Below are positions 37,101 to 51,059 of a DNA stretch of 64,000 nt, piece after piece (within the stretch, counting starts at the first letter, position 1; the number at the start of each line of letters is the position of its first letter). Both the position numbers and the translations under genes were made by a program. Under the pieces are notes generated by a model. That model worked only from the letters and a program-made list of their open reading frames with translations. It had not been told where the DNA came from and ran no database searches. Source of the stretch: Gerris lacustris (Eukaryota; Arthropoda; Insecta; Hemiptera; Gerridae); contig OX578279.1 of assembly GCA_951217055.1 (NCBI GenBank), forward strand, positions 24,110,173 through 24,174,172, written 5' to 3'.

Positions 37101-40100
37101 CTTTCCAACGACATGCATCTTGAAGGGTAAATACTATTTTGACTTTTTTACCCCTGTGTAACATTTTTTTTTTCACCCATACAAATTCTAAAGCAACATT
37201 TTCCCATATTATCATAAGCCAATAATACGCAGATTTCTTTAAAAATTCGCTCATTAAGTCATGGTGCATGACTGGACTTTTTTTTTTACCATTAATTCAT
37301 ATAATCAAACAAAAGACAATTAAAATTGAAAGTAAACAAGCTAATTACTTTTAAAAAATATAAAGCGGACACAACTCTTTATGCAATTTAAAAAATAAAT
37401 AAATAATAATTACATTACAATCAAATGTCACAATATAGAAAAGATATGGTTAAAACTAATTAATTACTCACGCAAAGCCCTAATAATATAATCAATTGCT
37501 AATAAATTACATTAATATAATTTAATGATATAAAACAAGTCAGTAATTTTTAATAATTTAAAATGCTATATAGTAAAATTATGTCACAAATATTTACAAG
37601 CTCAATTTAACGATGATTAATATAACTCACAGACGGTCAATATAACTCACAGAGCAAACTGATATTTTATTGTAAAAAAAAGAATCAAGAAATAGCTAAT
37701 GTTTAATGTAGGTATAAATTGTTAAGCTATTTTTTCTTCAAAGGTTCTAATTAAAGGTACTTCATTGAAATAATTCTAAATACTATAATCCTTGTCAAAC
37801 CTCGCTATCAGGGTTCGGAAACACTATCCGCTAAACCTTTCAGTCGACCGGCGGTTAAAATATACGTTTGTTTCCGAACGAGACGGTTGAAGGCAGCGGT
37901 CGACCGAAAAGGTTATAAAGAAAGAGAGGTTACAAATATAAATTCTTTTTTGTTTAGTGTGAGATAGAAGGATAGAAATGAAGCTGTGACGATTCTTCAA
38001 GTGAATAAACTATTGCAGCGGCACCCCTTTAGGTTAAATCTGTATATAGCTATCATCCCTTTCCTTTTTCCTTCAATTAAAAACTCAAATTACACGACGT
38101 TCAGCAGATTCTTCCTCCTGAAACCTTGCACTGCACTGTTTACATCGATAATATCAACTCTTCTGTGCACAAATGATACATTTAAAATCTCTTAAATTTA
38201 TAAAATATGCAAATGAACAGTTTAACAAATGGATATTATCTCTCATGTATAAATCAAGCAAAATTAAGCCACCAAGCGATCCACGACCACACAGACTCCT
38301 TCAATTCAGCCAGGGGTTCCATTTTAAATTGTCTAAAAAAACAACTGTATCGGTATCCATAAAATGTTGTAAAGTAGGATTGGTAACAAAGTAAATAACT
38401 ATTAGGAAAGAGGTAGGTGTATTCTATAATGAACTGTGGTACAAAGGAATATCACACTTTTCATCTTTCAGTTTTGGTATATTGTTATTATTAGTCACAA
38501 AATTACCCACTAAATTCATTTCAATTTAAAAATAAAAAAGGTGAATAACAAAGTAAAAGAGTGCCGATAAAGGTCCTGTTCCACAAAAACTAAATATTAC
38601 AATAGTATATTATGTTACTAGGCTGTGAAGTGAGTTTTTTCTTTACCGCGGCAATTATATTTGCTGTCGAGCGAAGCAAGACAGTAAATATTGCCAAGGT
38701 AAAGAAAAAACACTTCACAGTCGTGTAGCATAATTTTATTATTTTTTCCAAGGTAGCAGACAATGAAAAAACATTAAATATTAACCAATATAATTATAAC
38801 AAATATTAGTACATACATACTTAAGATTTTGAGAAAAAGAAACCTTAAAAAGAGGTTAAACTAAAAAGAAAGATTAATAAAACGCATTGACATCTAGTGG
38901 ATTTTAACAAATATAAACAAATTATTTTATTATTAAAACGTGTATTTATTAAATGTTATACTATTGAATTATAATGTATAATGTTATAAGATAGAGTTAA
39001 TAGTATAAACTGTTATTGCCAACATTATATCAATAAACATTTTGCTGCCTAGGCAGCAACAATTTTCCTCATTTTACCGCCTAGGCAGTAAAATCACATT
39101 TATCTGCCCAAAATCACCTCATTTTGCTGCCGCAAGTAGATAAAGATTTTAAAGTCCACGTAATGAAAAAATGGATTTTAGCTGTTTTTTAAGCTCTAAA
39201 GTTACTAAGTATTTCACAGCCTACCACGGAAAAAAATTTTAAAAGATTAGAAAAAAAAACGACGACAATGCATTCAATGTTTATAAAACGTAATCAAATG
39301 TTTATAAAACAACAATGACATTCCGCCAAAAAAGGTAACATTATGGTTACTACCCGGACACACCGCATTTCAATTTCGGTCGGAGTGGTCGACCGCTAAA
39401 TCGACCGGAGTTGATTCAGTTAGGTGTTTCCGGACATACCGGTTACTTCTCGGTAGATCTGGTTAGTGTTTCCGAACGCAACCCTAAGACTGATAGTGGC
39501 GGTTTTAAATAACCTAACACCGTCATAAACCATTTAACCCAAAAAAATCACAATGCACATTAGCTATTGGTTAATAAATTCCGCATGATATTCACCATGT
39601 AATTAAACAACTACCTCGAGCTCGTTTGTACTTTCCAGAATGGCAGTCCTTGTAATTTAACTTATCTTTCGAGTTGTTGTATAAGTCCAGAATATCAACC
39701 AACCATTATGTAATCGATTTTTTTTAAGTGAAACTTCTTTAGCCGCGGTAGAGTAAATTTGCTTGTATGAAACGACATTGAGAAACGAAGTTAGCGTTTC
39801 GAGACTCGTCCAAGTGAAATATTTTTGAAGTGAAATGAACGAAATTGCAAGTTTTTGATTTGAGACTCGCCTGTGATAGATATTTTAATTGACTGCCGAC
39901 TTAGGCTGGAAGTTGATTTACCTGTAAAAAATCTTCCATCTGGACTAGTCTCGAACCCCCGACCCCTGAGTTATGAATCACACTTTCTAACCACTACACC
40001 ACGGGAGTAGTTGATTTATTCAGTACACAGAATTGTTTATAAAAATGTATGTTGCGTATTTAATATATGATTTATATAATATGCATTACTTAAAGGTTTA

Positions 40101-43100
40101 TTGTGCTATTTCATACAAATATTTCATATGTTTATTCTGTTTCTGGAACTTAAGTTTCACTTCTAATGCGTGAGAGTCTCACACATATTTTTTTTTTATA
40201 AACCTAGAATAAATTAAACTTATTCTTCGTGCAGATATTCAACTTTCTCTTCGGATTAAATTGATTATTCCAGCATATCAATTATGTTAAGAATCCTTTC
40301 AATCAAAACTCGCACACAGCATTATAATCCTATCGTCCAGGACTTATCCATTCCTCATATTCCCAATAATCGAAAGAGGAAGATAAAATAAAACCTTAAG
40401 AATTCCTTCTTCTAGACCTAGACTATTGTAATAATGAACTAAACTGGCATCGCTAAATCTTAAATTCTACTGTGCCATGAACATAATATAATGTGAGTGA
40501 GTTCGTAATGTCTTTGATACTTCTGTGTGTGTAGTTCTACAGCTGCCTCAGAAGAAAAAGAAATCTTAGACGATATTTGTGGTAACATTAAAGAGACAGA
40601 CGAACCGGAAAGAAGCAACGATAACAATCCTGAATCTTGGAAAACAATAATGAGCGATGCACAAAATGTGAGTTAAAATTATATTCAACTATCTTAACGT
40701 ACAGGTTGCTTCATTGAGTATAGGTTAAGACATTTCATTACGGTTATAGAGAAACAAGAAATCATTGAAATTTTTGTATGACAAATCACATCAGAAAACT
40801 GGTGTTCTTCGCATCACACGCACTCAGTGAGCCCATGGGTAAGTTCATCGTGTTCTGCAACATTTTTCTCGGAATCGCGATGATGGTTTCTCGGATGGTC
40901 TCTTTCATGTCTGAGATGGTTCGGGGCTTTTCGTAGCAGATCTTTTACCTTCCCATACAAAATAATCACAGGTGAGAGATCAGGTGAACGTGCCCGGCCG
41001 CATGGAATGACCCCAATTCCGTGCAACTATCCTTCCGGGAAACATTCGTCTTGTGGTGAGCAGTGGCATAACTTTCTTTAGTCCCCCCCCCCCCCCACGA
41101 CTATATTTTGGGCCCCCCACCATTTTTTGAATGAAAGAAAAAAAATCGTTTGAAAATGGTGAACCAATCGGTTGATTGGTGGTGGTGGTTTGAATGTTAA
41201 GATTTCTGAATATATTTTTTTTTATTTGGATTTATACTAGGCATCGCGTGGCTCTATCATTGAAGCGAGCGTATTGCAATGAAATACTGAATATTGAAAT
41301 TTATTAATCATGATGAATGTCATAGTTGAAGATAAGTGGAAGAGGGTAGTGTGAGGCTGAGTGGGGGTACTCGGTACAAAGCTTTACTTCCTAAACAAAC
41401 CTATACCCTATACGACTATAACAATCTTAACCACCCGCGGTAGCTTTTAAACAATTATTATAAATGTATCTCTTCACTACGCAAAGACTTCTGCTTGTAT
41501 CAAGTTGAAATTTTGCATGCCTGTTTCAATTGTGTATTAGATGGTGTATATGAAGTTTTATTAAAATCGTTACGTTAGAACGTAAGATATCGGTAAAAAG
41601 GTTGTTTTCTCTATTATAAACGTTTAGGTCCGCTTTAATAGTTTTAGCGATCTTTATTAAGTCATAGCGGTGTCGCTGTTGGTTTTAGTAAAAAATGTTA
41701 TTTGAAAAAAATGTTCGTCTCATCGAATAGATGATGATAAAATCTTTTCCCATCCTGAAATTCCAATTTAATTTTTGTACCTCTCGTTTACGCGAGCGTT
41801 GCGCGCGAACTCTTGGACGGATCACGCTATCCAACGAACTTAGCCTGAGTATTAGTAAGAGGAACATGTATACCAAATTTCAACTAAATCGGTCAACTTT
41901 TACTCAAGTTATCGTCACACGCGTGAACGTTACTGACAGACAGACACGGAGCATATTTCGTTGAATGTAGGAAGCTCGCTACGCTCGCTTCAATAAATAA
42001 ACTGAAATAATATCATATGTATTAGCCATTATTGTTATAACCATTCACAAATTAATATCGAAACAACATACACACGTACATTTGGATTTACTTCCAGTCT
42101 GCACAAACGAGCGTGAGGTTTGTTAAGAATCCGATGAACTAAAATTTTCTTTGTAAAAATGGATTATCATGACTCATTTTTACTTCACGTGTTAATTTTA
42201 TACAATAATGCAAGTAATACTCAGAAGTACTCAGACAGAATTGTGTTTAGTAGATTTTTAAAAATACACAGCTTTTTATTAAATTTCAGCATAGAAAAAT
42301 GTGTTAACCTCTTAAGCTGAAGTGGTAGATGAATGTAAAAACAACTACATATGTGATACAATAAATGAGGTTTACATAGTTTTAGGAAACGTTCAGAAAT
42401 CTAAAAATTACAACAAAGAACAAAAAGTGTTTGTAAAGAGTAAATTGGTGGTAGCCTAACCATTGTTAGCGAATTTTCGAAGTAAATTAAGCTATTTCAA
42501 TAGCTTCAAAATTTTTGAAAAATTTTTCCATGGAAATCTGTTTTAGACCATTCTTAATCGATTCCTGAAATTTAACACAATTTTTATGTACGTATGTATA
42601 TATGCATATGTTACTGTTACTCCAGACGATACCTCACGCTAGGATGCACTTAAAAAAATCCAAATAAATTTTAAAATGTCAAAAATATCAAAAGAAAGGA
42701 TGGGTTAGTTGACCAGAGTTTTTGGAGTTCATTTAGGGGTCAAATTTTGACAATTTAGGGTCAAAAATAGCTACGTGATAGCAACATAAAACGTGTTTTT
42801 CGACAATTTTACCCCCCTCTTATAAGAAAATATGACAAAAGTGTAGTTAACAACAATTACTGTATACACTTAAAGAGCTTTCCAACGATGTGCATCTTGA
42901 AGGGTAAATACTACTTTGACTTTTGTACCCCCTTAGTACCATTCTTTTTTTTTTTTTTTTTATTTCACTCTCTTCTGACTTCTAGCTTTTTGAGTCGTAC
43001 TTTGCAAGTAGTTTTTTATCAGCTTCAATTTGGAAAAGGACCGCTTTGCACTCACAACTGTTACTGTTACTGGTAAAGTAAAAAAAAAGTAGAAAAAATG

Positions 43101-46100
43101 TGCACAAGTCCGGGAAGCTAGATGCTATTGAGTAGTTGTCTAAAAACAAAAGATTTGCCAACTGCCGAATTGATGTCAATTTCTAAATCTCTGTTCTCAT
43201 AGCCACTCTACATATTTCTGTTATGGTTTGTAACAGGTTGTCTCAGTGTTTTTCCTAAGGCTGATAGAACAGAAGTCAGTAAAATCAAATTATTTTTTTA
43301 TAGTCGTAAGTTAATTACCAAAGTTTGGGCCCACCATCTCGCCGGGCCCTCTGCGGGCCCCCAAAATTCACCCCCCCCCCCCCGCTGCGGTGTGTAAGTT
43401 ACGCCTCTGGTGGTGAGCTACGTCTTGTTTGAACCACATGTTTCTTGAAAGCAAAACACCTGACTTGACTACGGTAATATATATTTTTCCTCTTTTCCTG
43501 AGAGCTAGCCCCTCCTCCCCACCCCCCTGCCCAAAGGCATGAGCGCCCATGGTGATAATAGATATCTTTTTTAAAAAAAAAAAATATACATAAATATATT
43601 CATATTAAATTCGGGCAAGCCAACGAAAGATTTATAACCCTAAAAAACTGTTCCTTATTAAGTATAAATATATTCTTAAAATAGTCGCAACATCTACAAA
43701 CTTCATGTGTTATTATTAATATATTTTTCAGTTGAGTCAAACCTGCTCCGACATGATAATCGCTTGCACCTGGAAGAATAAAATACCATGTTTAGACGTG
43801 ATTAAACCCATTATCACTGATGAAGGGCTTTGTTGCACATTTAACAGGCTCAGTAGCCATTCAATTTTTACTTACACGTAAGTACTAAAACTGTAAAATA
43901 AAATGTAATTTTAGTAAGGCATTTAACTTCCATATACGTCATCAACGATTTAAATATATATATTTGCAATCTAAACTGCAAGTATGTTCGAAACATGGAA
44001 AGAAAAAAATAAACTGCATACAGTCAAAGGTAAGAAGAAGCAACAATCATACCCGTAGTTATTAGATAAGAAAATAAGAAATCTTATTATAGAGGAGTAC
44101 TGAGTGGACAAAGCGACAAGGAAATAGAGGCAAAATATTGGACACCGGAGAGAGGATTCTTACCCACGGATGATCCGGATATGATCCCATGGAGAGCGAC
44201 AGGCAGTGGAACTACGAATGGACTCAAATTACTTCTCGATGTAGAACAACACGAGTACTATTGCTCTTCCCAGTTAAGCATCGGTTTCAAGGTACCAAAT
44301 TCTCTTTTTCTATTAGCTTAAATTTATACGTAAATGATAAATCTAGGCCTTCAAGAGGAGATCATCAGAGATTTGATGGATCCTGACGTATCGAACCCGT
44401 TACAGAGATCATTTTCATGGGAGTTGCTCATCAAAGTCGTTTGTAACTGAAAATAATCATAGCAGAATCGTCGGGATCTACAAAATATCTGACGCGTCTC
44501 CACTGGAAGATTCAAGCCGCGGAAACTTATGCTATAGAGATACGTAAATTAATTTTAATGATAACAAAGTAATAATGAAAATAAGTATAGTCACAGAAAA
44601 ATAGATATATTCAATTTAGATAATTTTTTGTATTTGAGAAATGGTTAAAAACTAGCTCGAGATCTACGCTAGACGCTAAACATAATATACATTAATGACA
44701 GTACATATAGATACTGTTTATTAAGGTAAAATCTGTTCTGTGGCCATTTCTATACCAACATTTGTTAACCAGTATACAACTTAACTACTAAGATTTGCGA
44801 TACAAATTTTCAGCGGTTATAACGACATTAACCCCGAAATTCCCTATTCCTGGATAAATATAAAATAAAACTATTTTAACTTAATTAAAAAGGTAGTACC
44901 TTCTTGGTTGAATGTTTCAGATTAACGCCCATAATCCCATCGAATCACCTCGCGTTTACGCACATTCTCTCCTAGTAAGCCCTGGATATGAGAATAGGTT
45001 GGTTGTAACTCCAAAAGTCATCATAGCTAGCGATGCTATCAAATCAGTAGCAGTAAATAAACGAAACTGTTATTTCTCCAACGAGAGGAAACTGGCTTTC
45101 TTCAGATTATATACTGAAATTAACTGTATGAGAGAATGTGAAGCCAACTACACTTTGGCAACTTGTGGCTGCGTTCCTGCATACATGCCAAGTAAGTGAG
45201 ATGTAGTGTAATGAAGTCTGAGAAGCTTTGCAGACAATTTTTTTTCCAAAGTTCTAAATTATAACTCCTTAAAACTTTCACATATACTGATTTCATTGCC
45301 TCTTTTTGAACATCTCTTTGTATAACATAAATGCTTCAATACTTAATACAAATAATAACATAATTATAAATACACATATACATTCAAGTTAAACAATTTA
45401 TTCTAAAAACGATTATGGTGTAAACTTCTATCAATGTCCCCATTATTTTTCATATACGTAGTATATGGTATAAACTTCAAAATTTCGATTTTGATTGATT
45501 CAATCGTTTTAAAGCCTCCTGAGTCCAAGTAAAAACGGCGCTATCCATTAAATCTCTAAGAACTTTCTCGAAAACGGTTTCAACTATTTTGATTATCTTT
45601 CTATATACATTAACCTAATTAATTTAATTTTCTATATACATTACCTATAATTTTCTATAAAATTACTATTCTACTGTATAACTTTTATTGCATTAGTTAT
45701 TGATCCTTGCTTCTGTACCGACGATAGATCACGCAGACCGAAGTTTACTTTGAACATTTTACAAGAACTTTATAAGGAGCCAGGAGACTAAATTCTTCCA
45801 AGCGGGAGTAAAATGTTTAACTTTTTTACAAAACACATTCAGAAAACAAGATTATTGGTCTTAAAAAATAATGTTTTAATATGACTATTTTATCCCATAA
45901 ATTTTACTTAACAATGCCTTTTACTTGGGGAAAAAAACAAGGAGCGATAATGTCAAAAATTATATTTTCATGGACTTTTCCCCAAAATGGAATTAAACTT
46001 TACCAAATAATAGCTTTCATCAGGAAATCTTTCACATTATGTTCAAAATTATGATCAGTTAATACATGACTAAAAATAGATTTTGTTATAAATTATAGGT

Positions 46101-49100
46101 TTAGAAGAAATGGGACTATGTCGAAGAAGTACTTTACGCTGCGTCAAGGCCGCACAAGGTAAGACAATTTATTATAATAACCGTTTCAACACACACACGG
46201 ATCAAAATAATTTTTACTTAAGATTCAATTTATTTTTGGACATAAAAACCATATTGTGTAATCATGTATTCATACCCTGCTCAGTTTTTATAATTTAATA
46301 TGTATTTTTCCCTGAATGAATAAACAATTGACCTTTTTATATAAATTACAAGAACACCAAAAACCTAAATATCTATGAATTAGACATGCTACAATAATCT
46401 ATTTATTGTTTTTTAGAGCAAATGTTTGAAGAGGAAATGCGATTAACAAACACATTTGAAGATAACGAAAGAATTATTAGCATAAAATACGAGAAAGCAA
46501 AAAAGGTAATTATTTATTAATTTTATAATCCATAAATACAAGGTTTTCATACTATAATAGAATTTCAATCATTAAAACAAAAATGCCTTACTTTATCTAA
46601 AAAGACCTGCCACACTTAATAATTAACAGATATGATAACGCAGAAGGAATACTTTAGTAGTATACTAAAGTAGTGATTTAAGTACTACAGTTTTAAAATC
46701 AATTTTATTCAAGTTTTAGCAACGGATACAAATTTTTCACTCACTTAAGTAACTAGAGCAACTAAACGAGACAGATTGTTCAGGATATCAGCTTAGAAAA
46801 TGCTAATAAGTATTTTTAAAAAATGTCAATTTAAAACCATTTAAGCACTGAAAAAAATCGGGGTCAGATAGTGGCAGAGATTACTGTTTTATATAAGAAC
46901 CTGTGATGTATGTGATTTTATCGTGGAATCATCGGTTTATCGTCAAAACACAGTTACGTTGTCGATGAATTATAGTTTTTTAAAACTGTAGTGCAGGAAT
47001 ATAAATTTAACTGTGAATTATGGGCTATAAACTGTGTTGGTGATGTGATACAGTAATAGGCACATGAATCATAGAAGTCAAAACTATAATCAAAAGTGAA
47101 ATTACAATATAGTTTAGCAAGCTATAAAACTTAGATTATTGCATATGTAATATGGGATATTAACCGAAATGAAAACCGGAAGGGAATACAGAGAATAAAC
47201 CATGTTTTAAAGAATTACAAACGATACATCACAGATTAAAAAAGATGTAACATGGACCATTAACAATAGCGAAAAGGGTAATGCATTTTTGACGAATATC
47301 TGTGTTTCACAGAACATAAATTTGATATCTCCTATGATTTGTGTGAAATTGACTATGCATTAATGACTGGTGTCTGACTTGCACCTTTCGAGTTATTTTT
47401 GTATATTTAGAACAACGAAACCCCCCCCCCCCCCCATCATCTCTGTGTTAACTATCAGCCCTCAGCAAATGAATCCTTGGATTTAGAGCCATCACCTATG
47501 CATAAATGAAGCGATCTTTCTATATATAATAATACATTCAACGAAATATGCGCACGTGCGACTGTGTGCCTGAAACGTATGACGATAACTTAAGTAAAAG
47601 TTGACCGATTTTAATGAAATTTGGTACAAATGTTCATTTTACCTATGCCCAGGACGAGTTTGTTAGACAGCGTTATCTGCCTAAGCGTTCGCACGCAACG
47701 CTTGCGTAACGCGTTGAGTTACACTGTGAAAGCTATTACCAACTCATCATGATTAACTACTTTATTAATATTCAATATTCATTGCCTTACGCAATTTGCT
47801 TCAATGAAAGAGCCATGCGAGACCGTATAGTATGTTAATATCTACACGGTCCTATATATCATAAAAGAGCTATATAAAAAAAAATTGTTAAACATTTATA
47901 TAATTAGTAAGAATCATTAATAAGAGATTTTTATAACCAAATAAAATAATTGTGTATCGAGAGATTAAAATTTGTCATTTTCATAAGTGTTTAAAAAAAG
48001 GTCACAAAATATTTCTTAAGATTTATGAGCACGGTCAATTTTTACAACCCATATACCTGGAAAGGTTGGGTGGGGTTTACTCTAAATCCTTAACTAACAG
48101 TATTTTAGATATTTTTAAGACGTAGGAGTTTCCATGGATTTATAATTTACAAATGTCCTACATCTAATCCTTAAATATTTACTATATTTTTAAGACGCCC
48201 ATAAGTTTCCATGAATCTGTTAATCTTATAACGGAATTTCTTTTCCTATATGTATACTAAGCTGAGTAATATATGGTATAAATTTCAGCCCTTAAAACTT
48301 TAAGGCTAATTTTTTTTTAAGTTTGTTATATTCTGTTAATTAAAAATTATTTATAGGCTTCCGAGGAAGCTATGTGATCTTTCTGAAGAACGAACATAAT
48401 ATACGAGTCCTATTTGAAATATATATATAAAACCATCATCGTTCATTAGGGAACATCTTTGGTTCTGGACCTATACTTATCTGATTTGTATAAAACTTTA
48501 ACAGCTTATCGAAAGTAACCCGCAGATTATAATTTGATCAGTCTGCGCTTTTTAACTTTTGCTAAATGAATACTTTAATTCAAGTAAAATAGACTGCCAA
48601 TTAGTGTGGCACATAGCTTCCTCGCATCATATCATGTACGTTATTGTTATATTAACACTAAAATTATTGTTAAATTACTTTATTGTTATATTGTTTATTG
48701 TGTTAATATTAACAGTTTTAGCGATCTTCCACACTTCTTAGCGGTGTCGCTGTTGGCTTAATTATAAAATTGTATTTGAAAAAAAAAATTTTCCCCACCG
48801 AATAGATGATGATAGATTTTTTCCCCGACCAAAAATTCTAATTTTTAATTTGAAGTTCACGTTTACGCAAGCGTTTCTCGTGAACGCTTGAACGGATAAC
48901 GTTGTCCAACGATCTCGTCCTGGGCATTGGTAAAATGAACATGTCTACCAAATTTCATCAAAATCGGTCGACATTTACTCAAGTTATCGTCGCACTTTTC
49001 ATAATCCGCGCGGACACACAGACTGACAGACAGACAGACAGAAAGAATGACAGACACGAGACCAAAAATGTTCCCTGATGTCTGAAACGGATTTCTGTCT

Positions 49101-51003
49101 TGGAATTTTTAAAATCGGAGACATCTAAGTTTTTCGTTCTCAAAAGTGATCACAATGCTTCCGTTACCTTCGGTAAGCTCGGAAGCAAAACGGGGAAACA
49201 ATTAACAAATTAGACAATAATGGCTTATAAAATCAATAAAGATAGAGAGCACTTACAGCAGCAGTTACTTTCGATAAACTGTAAAAGTTTCATACAAATC
49301 AGATAGCTACTTTTGAATCTGTAGGTGTAAATAAATGTATGTTTGTGCGCAAGTGGAAGAAAAACAAATAAGCGCAGAATGTTAAAACTCGTATGGGACC
49401 AACAATGGGCTAATTATGACCTAACATCCAAATTTCATTAAACTCGGACGAGTAGTTTTTAAGATATGTTAATCGCAAAAATTGAACGACATATACGCAC
49501 GGAACCAAGAATGTTCCCTAATGTCTAAAACAGATATTTGTCTTGGAATTTTTAAAATTTGAGGATATCAATATTTTTGGGTCTTTGGAACGATCACATA
49601 GCTTACGTTACCTTCGGTAAGCTCGAAATCAAAATTTAAACAATTTGGAGAGATTAAAAAAACGGGGGAATCAATTAATTAAACTATATATAATTAGACA
49701 ATAATGGCTTGTAAAAGCATATAACCAATAAGTGCGAGGAAGTTAGAATGCGAGGAAGCTGTGCGCCACACCAATAATTGGCAGTCTATTTTATGCAATG
49801 CTTTTATTTAATTTTGATAATTATTATGTAAAATAAAAACCCCAAACTTATTTAGTTGTTTACCACGATAAAGTTAGAAGGATGCTTGATATATTGTTTA
49901 TTATCAGTGACTCATTGAATCAGCCTTGTTTCTTGGTATATCTGTCTTGAGGGCGGGGTTAAGATAGCAATACAGTTTATAGTCTAAAAATTCTGTGCGT
50001 CACTGTGAATTATAGGTAACCTGTGAGTCACGGCCTGTTCTTCTGATTTTATATGCCCTTATCTGTAACGGGCTTCCCCCACCCGCAAACCTGACCCCTC
50101 CCCTAGACACCGGCCTTTAGAATACCATGCTTTTCCAACACAACAACTGAACAACTAGTCTACGTTTGCCTCGTGTTCGAGTCGAAGCCCTTCTCTCTAA
50201 CCTATTTCGGCCACCTGTTACTTTTTTTAGTGATTTCTTTTGTTCTACAATACTTGCAACCAATAAGCGGATGCCCAGTGATTCCACCCCTCGCTTCTCT
50301 ATTCTTATTTATCAAGTAAGTTTCATCCATATATACTAGGCATTGCGTGGCTCTATCATTGAAGCGAGCGTATAGTAATAAATATGTATTGAATATTGAA
50401 AAAATATATTATTGTGAATCATGATGAGTTGATAGATAATGGGTCTGGTAGTAGTACAGCGGCTAGTAGTAAGGGAACCACCCCGCATTCTTACTATTCC
50501 TCTACATACATCTCCATTTCAATATTTATAATTTGTATCTCTTTGCTACAAACAAACTACTGCATGTATCAAATTGAAATTTTGCATGCCTGTTTCAATT
50601 GTGCATTAGATGGTGTATATGAAGTTTTATTAAAATTGTTTCGTTAGAACGTAAGATATCGGTAAAAAGGTTGTTTTCTCTATTATAAACGTTTAGGTCC
50701 GCTTTAATAGTTTTAGCGATCTTTATTAAGTCATAGCGGTGTCGCTGTTGGTTTTAGTAAAAAATGTTATTTGAAAAAAATGTTCGTCTCATCGAGTAGA
50801 TGATGATAGAATCTTTTCCCGTCCTGAAATTCCAATTTAATTTTTGTACCTCTCGTTTACGCGAGCGTTGCGCGCGAACTCATGGACGGATCACGCTGTC
50901 CAACGAACTTAGCCTGAGTATTAGTAAGAGGAACATGTATACCAAATTTCAACTAAATCGGTCAACTTTTACTCAAGTTATCGTCACACGCGTAAACGTT
51001 ACT

Positions 51004-51059
<56 letters not shown>

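Noticed and set aside
39905..40010. Functional tRNA gene on the minus strand
   Set aside because: Box A and B are present but the anticodon and acceptor stems do not pair convincingly, so it is called tRNA-like only.
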